7,383 nucleotides of DNA, taken from assembly GCA_004375885.1 (NCBI GenBank), contig SOJG01000022.1, positions 1 to 7,383 of the forward strand, read 5' to 3'. Positions 1 to 5,681 of this stretch are shown piece after piece. Each line of letters starts with the position of its first letter. The first letter of the stretch is position 1. This stretch comes from Dehalococcoidia bacterium (GTDB lineage Bacteria; Chloroflexota; Dehalococcoidia; GIF9; AB-539-J10). A program made the translations under genes and the position numbers. Below the pieces are notes generated by a model that was not told the origin of the DNA, searched no databases, and saw only the letters and a program-made list of their open reading frames with translations.

Positions 1-124
1 GCCGGCGCAAACCTTCTCCTGAGCCATCTGTGCCAGGCATTATCCACCGAATGCGTCTCCTGTTGCCCGGTCTATCATCACGCTCGGCAAACGCATATTG
101 CCTGAGCTTCGCTGGCCGGGGAGG

Positions 125-204
125 TTGCTAAGCCTGTTCGTGTCTTACCGCCCCGAGAAACTCCGCCCGTCAGGTCTGCCGGCATTTCCATACCAGCTTA
201 GCAA
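125..204. repeat. 9-bp inverted repeat with extra CTTAGC copy
   Basis: TTGCTAAGC at 125-133 is the exact reverse complement of GCTTAGCAA at 196-204, with 62 bases between the arms. A further CTTAGC at 207-212 repeats the one at 197-202 with a 10-bp period, close to one helical turn. The arms could be an RNA stem or paired protein-binding half-sites upstream of the TATAAT at 241. Nothing else in the sequence decides between these, and chance is possible in a region this size. Confidence 0.35.
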
Positions 205-215
205 TACTTAGCCAG

Positions 216-246
216 TTCAACTCTCTGCACTCTATCAACGTATAAT
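216..246 (+). promoter_or_regulatory. Possible distal promoter upstream of rny
   Basis: A perfect TATAAT lies at 241-246. The best upstream partner is TTCAAC at 216-221, four of six matches to TTGACA, but the spacer is 19 bp, longer than the preferred 17. If used, transcription would start near 253 and give rny a leader of about 300 bases including the stem-loop at 419-490. This is weaker than the proximal promoter at 475-503. Confidence 0.25.
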
Positions 247-418
247 TGTAGTGTCTATGAACATCGCTGTCAAAACTGGTGTGTTCAGGTTTTCCGTCTC
301 TAAGGACCGCAATCCTCATACATCTCAGCGGTAACAACACAGACGCCTATTCTGCTCCTGGCGGAACCCGGCCAAGCAAGACGCAGCATCCTGGATCGTC
401 AGTTCGGCAGCTCTCCCG

Positions 419-490
419 GTGGGTCAACAGATTCAAACGAAATAGGCCGAGCGTTTCTCCGCCAGAGCAGTTTGTTGACGCCGACCCCAC
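419..490 (+). other. Predicted stem-loop overlapping the rny promoter
   Basis: Bases 423-433 can pair with 469-479 as an 11-bp helix (nine Watson-Crick pairs, two G-T wobbles). Inside it, AAACG at 435-439 pairs with CGTTT at 452-456. Outside it, GTGG at 419-422 can pair with CCAC at 487-490 across a one-sided bulge. The 3' arm contains most of the -35 box of the proximal rny promoter. It would be transcribed only from a start upstream, such as the TATAAT at 241. No poly-T tract follows, so it is not an intrinsic terminator. Confidence 0.4.
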
Positions 491-503
491 AAAAGGTTAT
501 TAT
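475..503 (+). promoter_or_regulatory. Housekeeping (sigma-70 type) promoter for rny-ymdB
   Basis: TTGACG at 475-480 and TATTAT at 498-503 each differ from consensus at one base and are separated by exactly 17 bp. Transcription would begin near 510, leaving a leader of about 40 bases before the rny ATG at 552. A Shine-Dalgarno GAGG sits at 544-547, four bases before that ATG. This is the best-matching complete promoter in the window and is positioned to drive the two-gene forward operon. Confidence 0.65.
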
Positions 504-551
504 TACCGTGCATGAACTGCGTATATTATTGCGACGAAATAAAGAGGAAAT

Positions 552-2075
552 ATGTACATATCAATGATGATAGGTGGCCTCGCTCTTGTCTTGGGCATCC
601 TTGTTGGGTACTTCATAAGGCAGCTAGTAGCCAACCGGGAGATTCAAAGAACGAGAAGAGAGGCACAAAAGCTATTAGATGAGGCAACAACCAAGTATGA
701 TGACCTACTCCGTGCAGCTAGAGAAGAAGCTATCAAGGTTGGCAACGCGGCCGAGGCGGAAAGCAAGGAACGCCGCCTTGAAATACAACGAATAGAAAGG
801 CGTGTTAACCAGAAAGAAGAGGCGCTGGAGCGGAAGTTAGAGGCGGTAGAGCGGCGTGATCGTGATCTCGATAACCGAAACAGAGAAGTTGACAGGGTAA
901 CAGCTGAACTTCAATCAATAAGAGAGAAGCAGCTGGCGAAGTTAGAATCCATCTCCGGCACATCCAGTGCGGAAGCGAAAGAGTTCCTGTTTCAAATGCT
1001 GAAGCAGGAGGTTGAGGAAGAGGTCTCGCATGAGGTCAGGGTGTGGGAGGCTACCATAAGGGAAGAGGCGGATGAAAGGGGTCGGGGCATTCTGGCCACA
1101 GCTATTCAGAGGTGTGCTACTGACGTAGTTTCGGAAACCACAATATCCGCCATTCCTCTGCCCAGTGACGAGATGAAGGGGCGGCTCATTGGGCGCGAGG
1201 GACGCAATATCCGTGCCTTAGAGCAAGCTACCGGTGTTGATCTCATCATCGATGACACTCCGGAGACGGTCACTATCTCCAGCTTCGATCCTATGAGGCG
1301 CGAAGTAGCTCGTGTTGCCTTAGCCAAGCTTGTCCTTGACGGTCGCATACATCCGGCACGGATCAAGGAAATAGTGGACAAAACCAGAGCAGAGGTTGAG
1401 GCGACTGCGCGTAGTGAGGGTGAGCGAGCCGCCTACGAAGCCAGCGTGCCAGGACTACACCCTGAGCTGATTAAGCTAGTCGGCCAGCTCAAGTTTCGCA
1501 CCAGCTACGGTCAGAACGTTTTGCTGCACAGTCTCGAAGTCTCTCATCTGGCGGGCATGCTGGCCAGCGAGCTTGGAGCTAATGCCAGTGCTGCCAGGAA
1601 GGCCGGTCTGCTGCATGATATTGGCAAGGCCGTAGATCACCAGACGGAGGGTCCACATGCTTTGATAGGTGCCGACCTGGCCAAGCAGTGGGACAAGAAT
1701 CCAGAAGTGGTTCAAGCGATTGCCGAACATCATGGCGAGGCTGAGACCAACAGTGTTATGGGTTTTATTGTTGCCTGTGCCGATGCCATAAGTGGTTCAC
1801 GACCCGGGGCGAGACGTGAGTCCCTGGAGAAATACTTGAAGCGCGTTAAGGACCTGGAGGATATAGCGGCCGGTTTCCCCGGCGTGGACAAGTCCTTCGC
1901 TATTCAAGCAGGGCGCGAGGTTCGCGTACTGGTAAAACCGGACAAGGTTGATGACCTGGCATCGGTGAGGCTGGCACGGGACATTTCCAAGAAGATAGAA
2001 GAGAGCCTGACCTATCCTGGGCAGATAAGAGTAGTAGTAATAAGGGAGACTACAGCCATAGATTACGCTAAGTAG
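552..2075 (+). CDS. rny: Ribonuclease Y, membrane-anchored endoribonuclease
   Basis: RNase Y starts mRNA decay by endonucleolytic cleavage and is anchored to the inner face of the membrane. The 507-residue product has the full family architecture. Residues 4-22 are one hydrophobic N-terminal membrane segment. Residues 25-180 form a long charged, Glu/Arg/Lys-rich coiled coil. A KH RNA-binding domain follows at about 196-262, with GRLIGREGRNI (210-220) carrying the GxxG loop. An HD phosphohydrolase domain spans about 318-420; likely metal ligands are His326, the His355-Asp356 pair in LLHDIGK, His393/His394 and Asp411. The C-terminal domain ends in the typical GQIRVVVIRE stretch. Length is close to the usual 510-520 residues and nothing is missing. 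ATG552 is preferred because GAGG lies four bases upstream; Met codons at residues 5 and 6 are less well spaced. ymdB follows after 26 bp. Confidence 0.97.
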   Translation: MYISMMIGGLALVLGILVGYFIRQLVANREIQRTRREAQKLLDEATTKYDDLLRAAREEAIKVGNAAEAESKERRLEIQRIERRVNQKEEALERKLEAVERRDRDLDNRNREVDRVTAELQSIREKQLAKLESISGTSSAEAKEFLFQMLKQEVEEEVSHEVRVWEATIREEADERGRGILATAIQRCATDVVSETTISAIPLPSDEMKGRLIGREGRNIRALEQATGVDLIIDDTPETVTISSFDPMRREVARVALAKLVLDGRIHPARIKEIVDKTRAEVEATARSEGERAAYEASVPGLHPELIKLVGQLKFRTSYGQNVLLHSLEVSHLAGMLASELGANASAARKAGLLHDIGKAVDHQTEGPHALIGADLAKQWDKNPEVVQAIAEHHGEAETNSVMGFIVACADAISGSRPGARRESLEKYLKRVKDLEDIAAGFPGVDKSFAIQAGREVRVLVKPDKVDDLASVRLARDISKKIEESLTYPGQIRVVVIRETTAIDYAK

Positions 2076-2101
2076 ACCCGTCCTGAGCTGACTCCAGGGA
2101 A

Positions 2102-2869
2102 TTGAGAATACTGGCAATAGGCGATATCATCGGCAAGCCCGGCAGGAAGGCGGTTGAGCAGATCCTGCCGGGCCTGGTTTCTGAACACAGGATCGACCTT
2201 GTAGTAGGTAACGGCGAGAATGCTGCCGGTGGGATAGGGCTCACGTTCAGCACAGCACGGGAGCTCTTTGATGCTGGAGTTGATGTCATAACGACGGGAA
2301 ATCATGTCTGGGCCCACAAGGAGATTGTCCCTTATCTGGATAGCGAGCTTGCTCTTCTCCGGCCGCTGAATTATCCGCCGGCAAATCCCGGTCGGGGGTA
2401 TCTGTTCAAGAACAACGTCCTGATAGTCAACCTGGTGGGGCGTGTTTTCATAGGCCATTTTGACTGTCCCTTTCGAACTATGGATCAGCTACTGGCTGAC
2501 TTCGAACCTAGATCAGTCCCCATAATCGTTGACTTCCATGCTGAGGCGACCTCGGAGAAGGTGGCGATGGGCAGGTATCTTGATGGACGGGTCAGTGCCG
2601 TGGTCGGTACGCACACCCATGTGGGGACCGTTGACGCTCACATATTGCCCGGAGGCACCGCTTATGTCACCGACATAGGCATGGTTGGCCCCACGAATTC
2701 GGTTATCGGGGATGATTCCGATACTGTAATCGACCGCTTCCTCACTCAGAGGCCTGGCCGGCTATCGGTGGGAAGAGGAAAAGTCAGTTTCGATGCCATG
2801 CTGGTCGACGTGGATGAAAACACCGGCAAGGCATTGGAAATCAAGCGTATCCGAAAGACGGTGGATTAG
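2102..2869 (+). CDS. ymdB: YmdB-family metallophosphoesterase (2',3'-cyclic-nucleotide phosphodiesterase type)
   Basis: The product (255 residues) belongs to the YmdB/DR1281 family of dinuclear-metal phosphoesterases. In Bacillus the enzyme hydrolyses cyclic nucleotides and affects biofilm and motility gene expression; the substrate here is inferred. Family ligands are all visible at near-identical positions: Asp8 in the IGDIIG start, Glu39-Asn40 in GNGENAA, Asn67-His68 in TTGNHVW, His146 in DFHAE, and His171 and His173 in GTHTHV. Length matches the family. The start is TTG at 2102, fixed by the canonical MRILAIGD N-terminus; no nearby ATG would keep Asp8. The only SD-like stretch, AGGGA at 2096-2100, ends one base from the start codon, which is unusually close, so coupling to rny translation is plausible. 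Pairing with rny is a recurrent arrangement and suggests a joint role in RNA turnover signalling. Confidence 0.93.
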   Translation: MRILAIGDIIGKPGRKAVEQILPGLVSEHRIDLVVGNGENAAGGIGLTFSTARELFDAGVDVITTGNHVWAHKEIVPYLDSELALLRPLNYPPANPGRGYLFKNNVLIVNLVGRVFIGHFDCPFRTMDQLLADFEPRSVPIIVDFHAEATSEKVAMGRYLDGRVSAVVGTHTHVGTVDAHILPGGTAYVTDIGMVGPTNSVIGDDSDTVIDRFLTQRPGRLSVGRGKVSFDAMLVDVDENTGKALEIKRIRKTVD

Positions 2870-2914
2870 GCAGGGAAAAGGCACGGTGCAGCCGCCGCAG
2901 CTTAGGCCCGATAA
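2870..2914. other. Convergent intergenic gap without clear terminator
   Basis: These 45 bases separate the converging ymdB and sirtuin genes. The only inverted repeat is AGGCC (2904-2908) against GGCCT (2922-2926), which runs into the end of the sirtuin gene and has no T-tract on either side. No intrinsic terminator is supported, so the two operons may overlap in transcription. Confidence 0.4.
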
Positions 2915-3676
2915 TTAGGAAGGCCTCACCATTGCCACCACCCTGGGCATTATTTCTCCAGCTTTACCTTGGATGCATACAGTGGCGTGGCAGTCGAGGG
3001 GGGTCGCCGTCAGGTTGACGATCGCTAACCTGGCTCCAGCCTCTCTGGCGTATGCCGGCATATAGGCCGCTGGATAAACAACAAGGCTGGAGCCGATGAC
3101 GATGAGGAGATCGCACTTCTGCGCCCGGCGAGTAGCTTCCCGCAAGGTCACCACCGGCAGTGCCTCTCCGAACAGCACTGCATCCGGCTTCAGGATCCCC
3201 TGACAGTCAGGGCAGCCGGGGATTTCTATCCCCTCATTCACTTTCTGTACTACCTCAAGCATGGGCAGGCGATTCCCGCAGCTTAAGCACACCACGCGCC
3301 TCATATTGCCGTGAAGCTCAAATACCTTTTCCTCGGGGACTCCTGCCTTCTGATGGAGGTTATCGATATTCTGAGTGATGACGCAATCCAGCCTCCCTGA
3401 GTGGTGGAGGTCGGCAACGGCGTAGTGGGCGGGATTCGGCTCAGCTTCGGCAAGAAGTCCACCTTCGGCGGACATCTTCCAAAAGGCCTTGCGGGCAGCG
3501 GGGCTCCTGAGGAACTTCTGTATGGTGAAGTCCTCGGGGTCATATTTGCTCCAGAACCCGTCCGGGCTGCGGAAATCAGGTATGCCCGACTCAGTGCTTA
3601 CCCCGGCCCCGGTAAATACGACGGTCTTCTCAGATTCTGTGATAAGCCGAGCCAGCCGCTCTATCCCTTCCGTCAT
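2915..3676 (-). CDS. NAD+-dependent protein deacylase, Sir2 family (class U-like)
   Basis: Sirtuins remove acyl groups from lysines using NAD+, releasing nicotinamide and O-acyl-ADP-ribose. The 253-residue product is a complete bacterial sirtuin. The NAD-binding GAGVSTESGIPDFR motif is at 23-36, TQNIDNLHQKAG at 101-112, the catalytic His122 in ELHG at 120-123, and a structural zinc site of Cys130, Cys133, Cys155 and Cys158. KPDAVLFGE is at 163-171 and GSSLVVYPA at 195-203. The region after PDFR lacks the Tyr-x-x-Arg pair that marks class III desuccinylases, and the sequence resembles the Thermotoga class U enzyme, so simple deacetylation is the likelier activity. The ATG lies 11 bp after the prmC stop with only a weak AGAAGAG ribosome site, so it is probably the third gene of the prfA operon. 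Its substrate is not revealed by the sequence. Confidence 0.95.
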   Translation of the reverse strand: MTEGIERLARLITESEKTVVFTGAGVSTESGIPDFRSPDGFWSKYDPEDFTIQKFLRSPAARKAFWKMSAEGGLLAEAEPNPAHYAVADLHHSGRLDCVITQNIDNLHQKAGVPEEKVFELHGNMRRVVCLSCGNRLPMLEVVQKVNEGIEIPGCPDCQGILKPDAVLFGEALPVVTLREATRRAQKCDLLIVIGSSLVVYPAAYMPAYAREAGARLAIVNLTATPLDCHATVCIQGKAGEIMPRVVAMVRPS

Positions 3677-3687
3677 GTCGCTCTTCT

Positions 3688-4554
3688 CTACGCCGATTCC
3701 GCGGGGCTGATTTGTACTACCCTCTCAATACCACCCAGGTCCGAAGTGAACTCGATCCAGGCCTGTGGGAAATAGCTACGTATCAACGAAGTTACCATTT
3801 CAGCCTGTCCTTGCCCTATTTCTAGAAGAAGACAGCCTCCCTGATTGAGTTTCCCCGGCACCTGCTCCAGCATTTCCCGTATTCTGTCCAGGCCATCCTG
3901 ACCGCCGGCCAGGGCTATGCTCGGCTCAAAACACCTTGTTTCCGGGCTCAAATGGTTGAGATCACTGCTCTTAACATAGGGTAGATTGGCTGATATCATA
4001 TCTACAGTCTGTGCCAGCGGCTCGAGCAGGTTCCCCAGCAAGAGCTCGACCTGACCGCGAACACCGTGGCGCCGGCAGTTTGTTTCAGCAACCCGCAGTG
4101 CTGAAGCCGAAACATCCGTAGCATAGACCTTAGCGTGGGGTAAAGCTAAGGCCAGGCTGATGGCAATGGCTCCGCAGCCTGTGCCGATATCGGCTATGGC
4201 GATCTGTCCTTCTCCAGTGGCAATGCGACGGGCGAGTTTTACAGCTGTTTCCACCAGGAGCTCTGTTTCTGGGCGGGGAATGAACGTGTGATGCTCAACA
4301 CAGAAGTCAATTCCATAGAACTCGCAGTGCCCCAGGATATAGGCGGCGGGCTCGCGGTCAATACGACGCTGGATAACACTGTGTAGATGCTCTGTTTCGA
4401 CCGAAGTTAAGCTTCTGTCCGGTTCTGTGTACAACTGTGTTCTAGACATTCCCACCACGTGACCGAGCAGAAGCTCAGCCTCGATGAAGGCATCAGGGAC
4501 TCCCGCCCCGCATAGCGTTTGGGCGGCTGACTGTAAAGCTTGGCGTAGGATCAT
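3688..4554 (-). CDS. prmC: Peptide chain release factor N5-glutamine methyltransferase
   Basis: PrmC (HemK) transfers a methyl group from S-adenosylmethionine to the side-chain amide of the glutamine in the release-factor GGQ motif, raising termination efficiency. The 288-residue product has the expected two domains: a helical substrate-binding N-terminal domain (about 1-85) and a Rossmann-type methyltransferase domain. FIPRPETELLVE is at 91-102, the SAM-binding loop DIGTGCGAIAISLA at 122-135, and an acidic SAM-ribose residue Asp147 in YATDVS. The catalytic tetrapeptide reads NLPY (190-193) instead of the common NPPY; the essential Asn and Tyr are kept. The C-terminal GGIERVV block is typical. 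The start ATG overlaps the prfA stop codon in an ATGA, without its own good SD, implying translational coupling to the gene for its substrate. Confidence 0.95.
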   Translation of the reverse strand: MILRQALQSAAQTLCGAGVPDAFIEAELLLGHVVGMSRTQLYTEPDRSLTSVETEHLHSVIQRRIDREPAAYILGHCEFYGIDFCVEHHTFIPRPETELLVETAVKLARRIATGEGQIAIADIGTGCGAIAISLALALPHAKVYATDVSASALRVAETNCRRHGVRGQVELLLGNLLEPLAQTVDMISANLPYVKSSDLNHLSPETRCFEPSIALAGGQDGLDRIREMLEQVPGKLNQGGCLLLEIGQGQAEMVTSLIRSYFPQAWIEFTSDLGGIERVVQISPAESA

Positions 4555-5621
4555 GTAAGGGCCGCTTCTAACTGCTCAACCTGCTCTTTGCCACTCAGGG
4601 CATCAATGATCTGGTCCAGCTCTCCATCCAAAATCTGTTGCAGGTTGTGAAAGCTTGAGTTGATTCGGTGGTCGGTAACCCGGTTCTGGGGGAAATTGTA
4701 GGTGCGAATCTTTTCCGCCCGTTGACCGCTGCCTACTTGCATCCGCCGCTCTTTATCCATGCTTTCAGATTGTTTCCGTTGTTCCATGTCAAGCAGCCTG
4801 GCCCGAAGCACCGCCATGGCCTTCATCCTGTTTCTTATTTGAGACCTTTCATCTTGGCAGGAGGCTACTATGCCTGTGGGTAAGTGGGTAAGGCGAACGG
4901 CCGAAGTAACCTTGTTCACGTTTTGGCCTCCGGCACCGCGGCTATGGAAGAATTCCATCTTAAGATCATCGGGCCTGATATTGAGTTCGATCTCCTCTGC
5001 CTCGGGCAGAACCGCCACCGTAGCTGTTGATGTATGAATTCGCCCTGAAGCTTCGGTGGTTGGCACTCTTTGCACTCGATGAACACCACACTCATGTTTG
5101 AAACGGCTGAAAGCACCTCTACCCTTAATTTCAAATATTAACTCCTTGAAACCTCCCACTTCGCTTTGACTGCTATCGATGATGGCCACCTGCCAGTGCT
5201 TGGCCTCGGCATATCGGCTATACATGCGGAATAAGTCTGCGGCAAATAGGCCTGCCTCCTCACCACCGGCACCGGCCCGTATCTCCACAATGACGTCTCT
5301 CTCATCATTGGGGTCTTTGGGCACCAGCGAGAGCTTAAGTCGGTTGATCAGCTCATCTTGTTGCTGTTTTAGTTTGCTCACCTCCTCCTTGATCAAGGCC
5401 ATCATTTCCGCGTCAGTCGGGGAGCCGAGCAGAGCTTCAAGTTCGGCGAGCTCCTTGCCCTTTGCGTTGTATTGCTGGTATGCGTCAACAATATCCTCCA
5501 GAGCAGCTTTCTCCCTGCCTAGCTCCTGGAGTCGCCCGGGATCAGTAGCTATCTCCGCCTGGGCCAGGAGTCGGCCTAGCTCGTCGTAGCGCCTTTGTAT
5601 TAGTTCTAGTTTCTCAAGCAT
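4551..5621 (-). CDS. prfA: Peptide chain release factor 1 (RF1)
   Basis: RF1 recognises UAA and UAG stop codons in the ribosomal A site and triggers peptide release. The 356-residue product is full length. Domain 1 is a helical coiled-coil region (about 1-105). The acidic GAGGEEAGLFA block is at 116-126. The codon-reading loop HRVQRVPTTE at 181-190 carries the PxT tripeptide (Pro187-Thr188-Thr189) of RF1 rather than the SPF of RF2. SGRIHTSTATVAVLPE follows, and the peptidyl-transferase GGQ is at 231-233 within SRGAGGQNVNKV. The start ATG matches the family N-terminus MLEKLE. In-frame stops lie 24-30 bases upstream, no SD precedes the ATG, and a TATAAT ends 10 bases before it, so the message is probably leaderless or nearly so. 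The gene overlaps prmC by four bases. Confidence 0.98.
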   Translation of the reverse strand: MLEKLELIQRRYDELGRLLAQAEIATDPGRLQELGREKAALEDIVDAYQQYNAKGKELAELEALLGSPTDAEMMALIKEEVSKLKQQQDELINRLKLSLVPKDPNDERDVIVEIRAGAGGEEAGLFAADLFRMYSRYAEAKHWQVAIIDSSQSEVGGFKELIFEIKGRGAFSRFKHECGVHRVQRVPTTEASGRIHTSTATVAVLPEAEEIELNIRPDDLKMEFFHSRGAGGQNVNKVTSAVRLTHLPTGIVASCQDERSQIRNRMKAMAVLRARLLDMEQRKQSESMDKERRMQVGSGQRAEKIRTYNFPQNRVTDHRINSSFHNLQQILDGELDQIIDALSGKEQVEQLEAALT

Positions 5622-5639
5622 ACCCGATACTATTATAAT
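5611..5639 (+). promoter_or_regulatory. Candidate forward promoter for the DUF89 gene
   Basis: On the plus strand TTCTCA at 5611-5616 matches TTGACA at four of six positions and a perfect TATAAT lies at 5634-5639 with a 17-bp spacer. The start site would be near 5646, leaving a leader of about 36 bases before ATG5682. The -10 shares the palindrome ATTATAAT with the reverse prfA promoter, so the two would compete or fire as a bidirectional promoter. The -35 lies within the first codons of prfA. Confidence 0.4.
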
Positions 5640-5660
5640 GGAGCGTTATCAGTTGCTCAA
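5632..5660 (-). promoter_or_regulatory. Promoter of the prfA-prmC-sirtuin operon
   Basis: Reading the minus strand, TTGAGC (5660-5655) matches TTGACA at four positions and a perfect TATAAT follows at 5637-5632 after 17 bp. Transcription would start about 5624-5626, only a few bases before the prfA ATG at 5621. This leaves no room for a ribosome binding site. Confidence 0.6.
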
Positions 5661-5681
5661 ATTCGAGTTAGGCGGACTAGC

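Larger units (their letters stand above)
1..474. other. Non-coding or unassigned upstream region
   Basis: I see no convincing protein gene on either strand here. Forward frames are interrupted by stops within the first 135 bases. A GTG-initiated open frame at 279-515 gives 78 residues with no SD, no recognisable domain, and a composition rich in Ser, Pro and Arg typical of a chance frame. On the reverse strand only pieces under 40 codons are open. I looked for tRNA, tmRNA, RNase P, SRP RNA and rRNA signatures by eye and found none that hold. The stretch carries a 9-bp inverted repeat (125-133 with 196-204), a CTTAGC direct repeat, a possible promoter near 241 and a stem-loop at 419-490. It could be a decayed gene, a long leader of rny, or a structured RNA; I cannot tell which. 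Confidence 0.5.

Noticed and set aside
1..27. Reverse-strand ATG at 27 opening a frame that runs off the left edge (nine codons)
   Set aside because: Too short to judge, no well-spaced SD; cannot be separated from chance.
1..280. Possible RNase P, tmRNA or 23S rRNA fragment on the reverse strand (GCGGTAAGA and GGTGGATAATGCC stretches)
   Set aside because: Only short look-alike words; the defining conserved blocks of each RNA are absent.
279..515. 78-codon GTG-initiated open frame upstream of rny
   Set aside because: No SD, no recognisable domain, chance-like composition, and it overlaps the rny promoter and a stem-loop.
2063..2458. 131-codon reverse frame under ymdB
   Set aside because: Lies entirely opposite a complete, motif-bearing gene; no family features.
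2904..2926. AGGCC/GGCCT inverted repeat as a bidirectional terminator between ymdB and sirtuin
   Set aside because: Five-base stem, 13-base loop, overlaps the sirtuin stop and has no T-tract on either strand.
3401..3775. 124-codon forward frame opposite sirtuin and prmC
   Set aside because: Antisense shadow spanning the junction of two well-supported genes.
5179..5589. 136-codon forward frame opposite prfA, Ser-rich
   Set aside because: Ser/Ala-rich composition is the mirror of prfA codon usage; no domain or ribosome site.
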